Part shown: positions 5,080 through 5,912 of the stretch, one piece after another
How positions within the stretch are numbered: position 1 is the first letter of the stretch
How the letters are laid out: every line of letters begins with the position of its first letter
Assembly (NCBI GenBank): GCA_937950385.1
Contig: CALFEA010000146.1
Span: forward strand, 1-5,912
Origin: an uncultured Altererythrobacter sp.
GTDB taxonomy: Bacteria; Pseudomonadota; Alphaproteobacteria; Sphingomonadales; Sphingomonadaceae
Direction of reading: 5' to 3'
DNA: 5,912 nt
Made by a program: the position numbers and the translations under genes
Notes under the pieces: generated by a model
Database searches by the model: none
Told to the model about the DNA's origin: nothing
Seen by the model: the letters and a program-made list of their open reading frames with translations, nothing else

Positions 5080-5811
5080 TTAAAACTGCGTCGTGAACTC
5101 GGCCACGCTTTGCGGGAGAATATCCAGCAGCGCTGTTTCGATCACTTTATCGAAGCCAGTAATCACGAACATGCCGACCAGCAAAAGGCTGACGCCAAAG
5201 GCTGGTTTGGCGTATTTGGCCACCGTTTGCATGGCTTGACCGCGATCGCGCATGGCTCTGCGGGATCCGTAAGCAAAGGCGAGGATCGATGTCGCAACGC
5301 CCAATCCGAACACAAGGAATGTCACAAAGCTGGTGAACAAATCCTCGCCCACGCTGGCCGCCGCAATCGCGACGCCCAATGTTGGGCCAACACACGGCGC
5401 CCAAACCACGCCCAGCAATAGGCCAACGGCAAATTGCCCGCCTGCGCCCCCTTTATCCGTGGCTCCGCTGATCTTGCCAAGGCGTTGGTGGCCGAAGTTG
5501 GAAATGGGTGCGGCAAGGGCGCTCATTGCGGCTTGTAAGCGGGGGATTAGCAAGACGACGCCCGCCAAAACGAGCAATCCTCCTGCGCCAATCCGGACAT
5601 ATTGTTCGTTCAGCCCGATGGAATAACCAAACGCAATCACGCCAAAGCCAAACAGGGTGAAGCTGGTCACCAGTCCCAAGGCCAATGCGAGTGGGCCAGC
5701 ACGGCTTTTGCTGAGCGCCGAGGTGACGAGGATCGGCACCAGCGGCAATACGCAAGGATTAAGGATCGTTACCAATCCGGCAACAAATGCGAGCGCGAGA
5801 CTGGCGAGCAT
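5080..5811 (-). CDS. ccdA: CcdA/DsbD-family transmembrane thiol-redox transporter
   Basis: A 243-residue polytopic inner-membrane protein of the cytochrome c biogenesis transmembrane-region family (CcdA/DsbD core). It has about six hydrophobic helices. The two redox cysteines are in place: C20 in NPCVLPLVP within the first helix and C140 in WAPCVGP within the fourth. Family members pass electrons from cytoplasmic thioredoxin across the membrane to periplasmic thiol proteins, for example for haem attachment to cytochrome c or for repair of disulfides. The length matches stand-alone CcdA rather than the larger DsbD with its extra domains. The start ATG lies 6 bases after the stop of the thioredoxin-family gene, with no strong ribosome site, so translation is probably coupled. 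The exact periplasmic client cannot be told from this window. Confidence 0.9.
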   Translation of the reverse strand: MLASLALAFVAGLVTILNPCVLPLVPILVTSALSKSRAGPLALALGLVTSFTLFGFGVIAFGYSIGLNEQYVRIGAGGLLVLAGVVLLIPRLQAAMSALAAPISNFGHQRLGKISGATDKGGAGGQFAVGLLLGVVWAPCVGPTLGVAIAAASVGEDLFTSFVTFLVFGLGVATSILAFAYGSRRAMRDRGQAMQTVAKYAKPAFGVSLLLVGMFVITGFDKVIETALLDILPQSVAEFTTQF

Positions 5812-5817
5812 GGTGTT

Positions 5818-5912
5818 TTAGAATGCGTCCAGAACGGCTTTACGCAGCGCAGCGCGATTGGTTTGCGCGATCGAGCGAGCGACTTCTTTCTTGCCCTTAA
5901 ACACCAGAACGG
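5818..5912 (-). CDS. Thioredoxin-family protein, C-terminal end (cut by window edge)
   Basis: Only the last 30 residues are inside the window, reading VLVFKGKKEVARSIAQTNRA and then ALRKAVLDAF before TAA. This matches the end of a thioredoxin fold: the strand LLVFK, a turn with GK, the strand EVARS, and the closing amphipathic helix. The CxxC site and any signal peptide lie outside, so cytoplasmic or periplasmic location is unknown. The glycine usual after the EVARSV strand is replaced by alanine (SIAQ). Its tight spacing to ccdA (6 bases) supports the call, since thioredoxin-like proteins are the natural partners of CcdA. Confidence 0.75.
   Translation of the reverse strand, partial: VLVFKGKKEVARSIAQTNRAALRKAVLDAF

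Overview
The window looks like chromosomal DNA from an alphaproteobacterium, most likely a sphingomonad close to Erythrobacter/Altererythrobacter. This rests on the style of the FixJ-type LuxR regulator, the extensin-like lipoprotein, the CcdA protein and the repeat-rich GC-rich intergenic DNA. The genus is inference from protein style, not a database result.

Layout. Positions 1-390 carry no gene but three copies of one structured repeat: one on the minus strand cut by the left edge (1-77), then two on the plus strand (83-200 and 259-386). Each copy is a chain of small hairpins. Between copies several stems change sequence while keeping base pairing, and some loops and linkers stay fixed. After a regulatory-looking stretch (387-651) comes a plus-strand FixJ/LuxR-family regulator with a degenerate receiver (652-1281). 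A convergent gap with several hairpins follows (1282-1483). All remaining genes are on the minus strand: an extensin-like C-terminal-domain lipoprotein (1484-2254), a small VOC/glyoxalase-fold protein (2401-2778), a large secreted modular protein with SdrD_B-like and DUF11-like domains (3426-4958), a CcdA-type membrane thiol-redox transporter (5080-5811), and the C-terminal 30 residues of a thioredoxin-family protein (5818 to the right edge). The roughly 650-base gap between the VOC gene and the secreted protein (2779-3425) has no convincing gene. It holds a 35-base tandem repeat whose unit contains a perfect tRNA D-arm-like hairpin, and an isolated 11-bp stem-loop.

How the parts relate. Only the thioredoxin-family gene and ccdA are clearly an operon (6-base gap); together they suggest a route for moving reducing power across the inner membrane. 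The extensin-like lipoprotein probably acts on the cell wall, and its upstream region contains a near-consensus CtrA-type site. The other genes have their own intergenic regions and look like ordinary housekeeping or accessory genes. The least explained material is the non-coding DNA: the covarying hairpin repeats and the D-arm-like tandem repeats.
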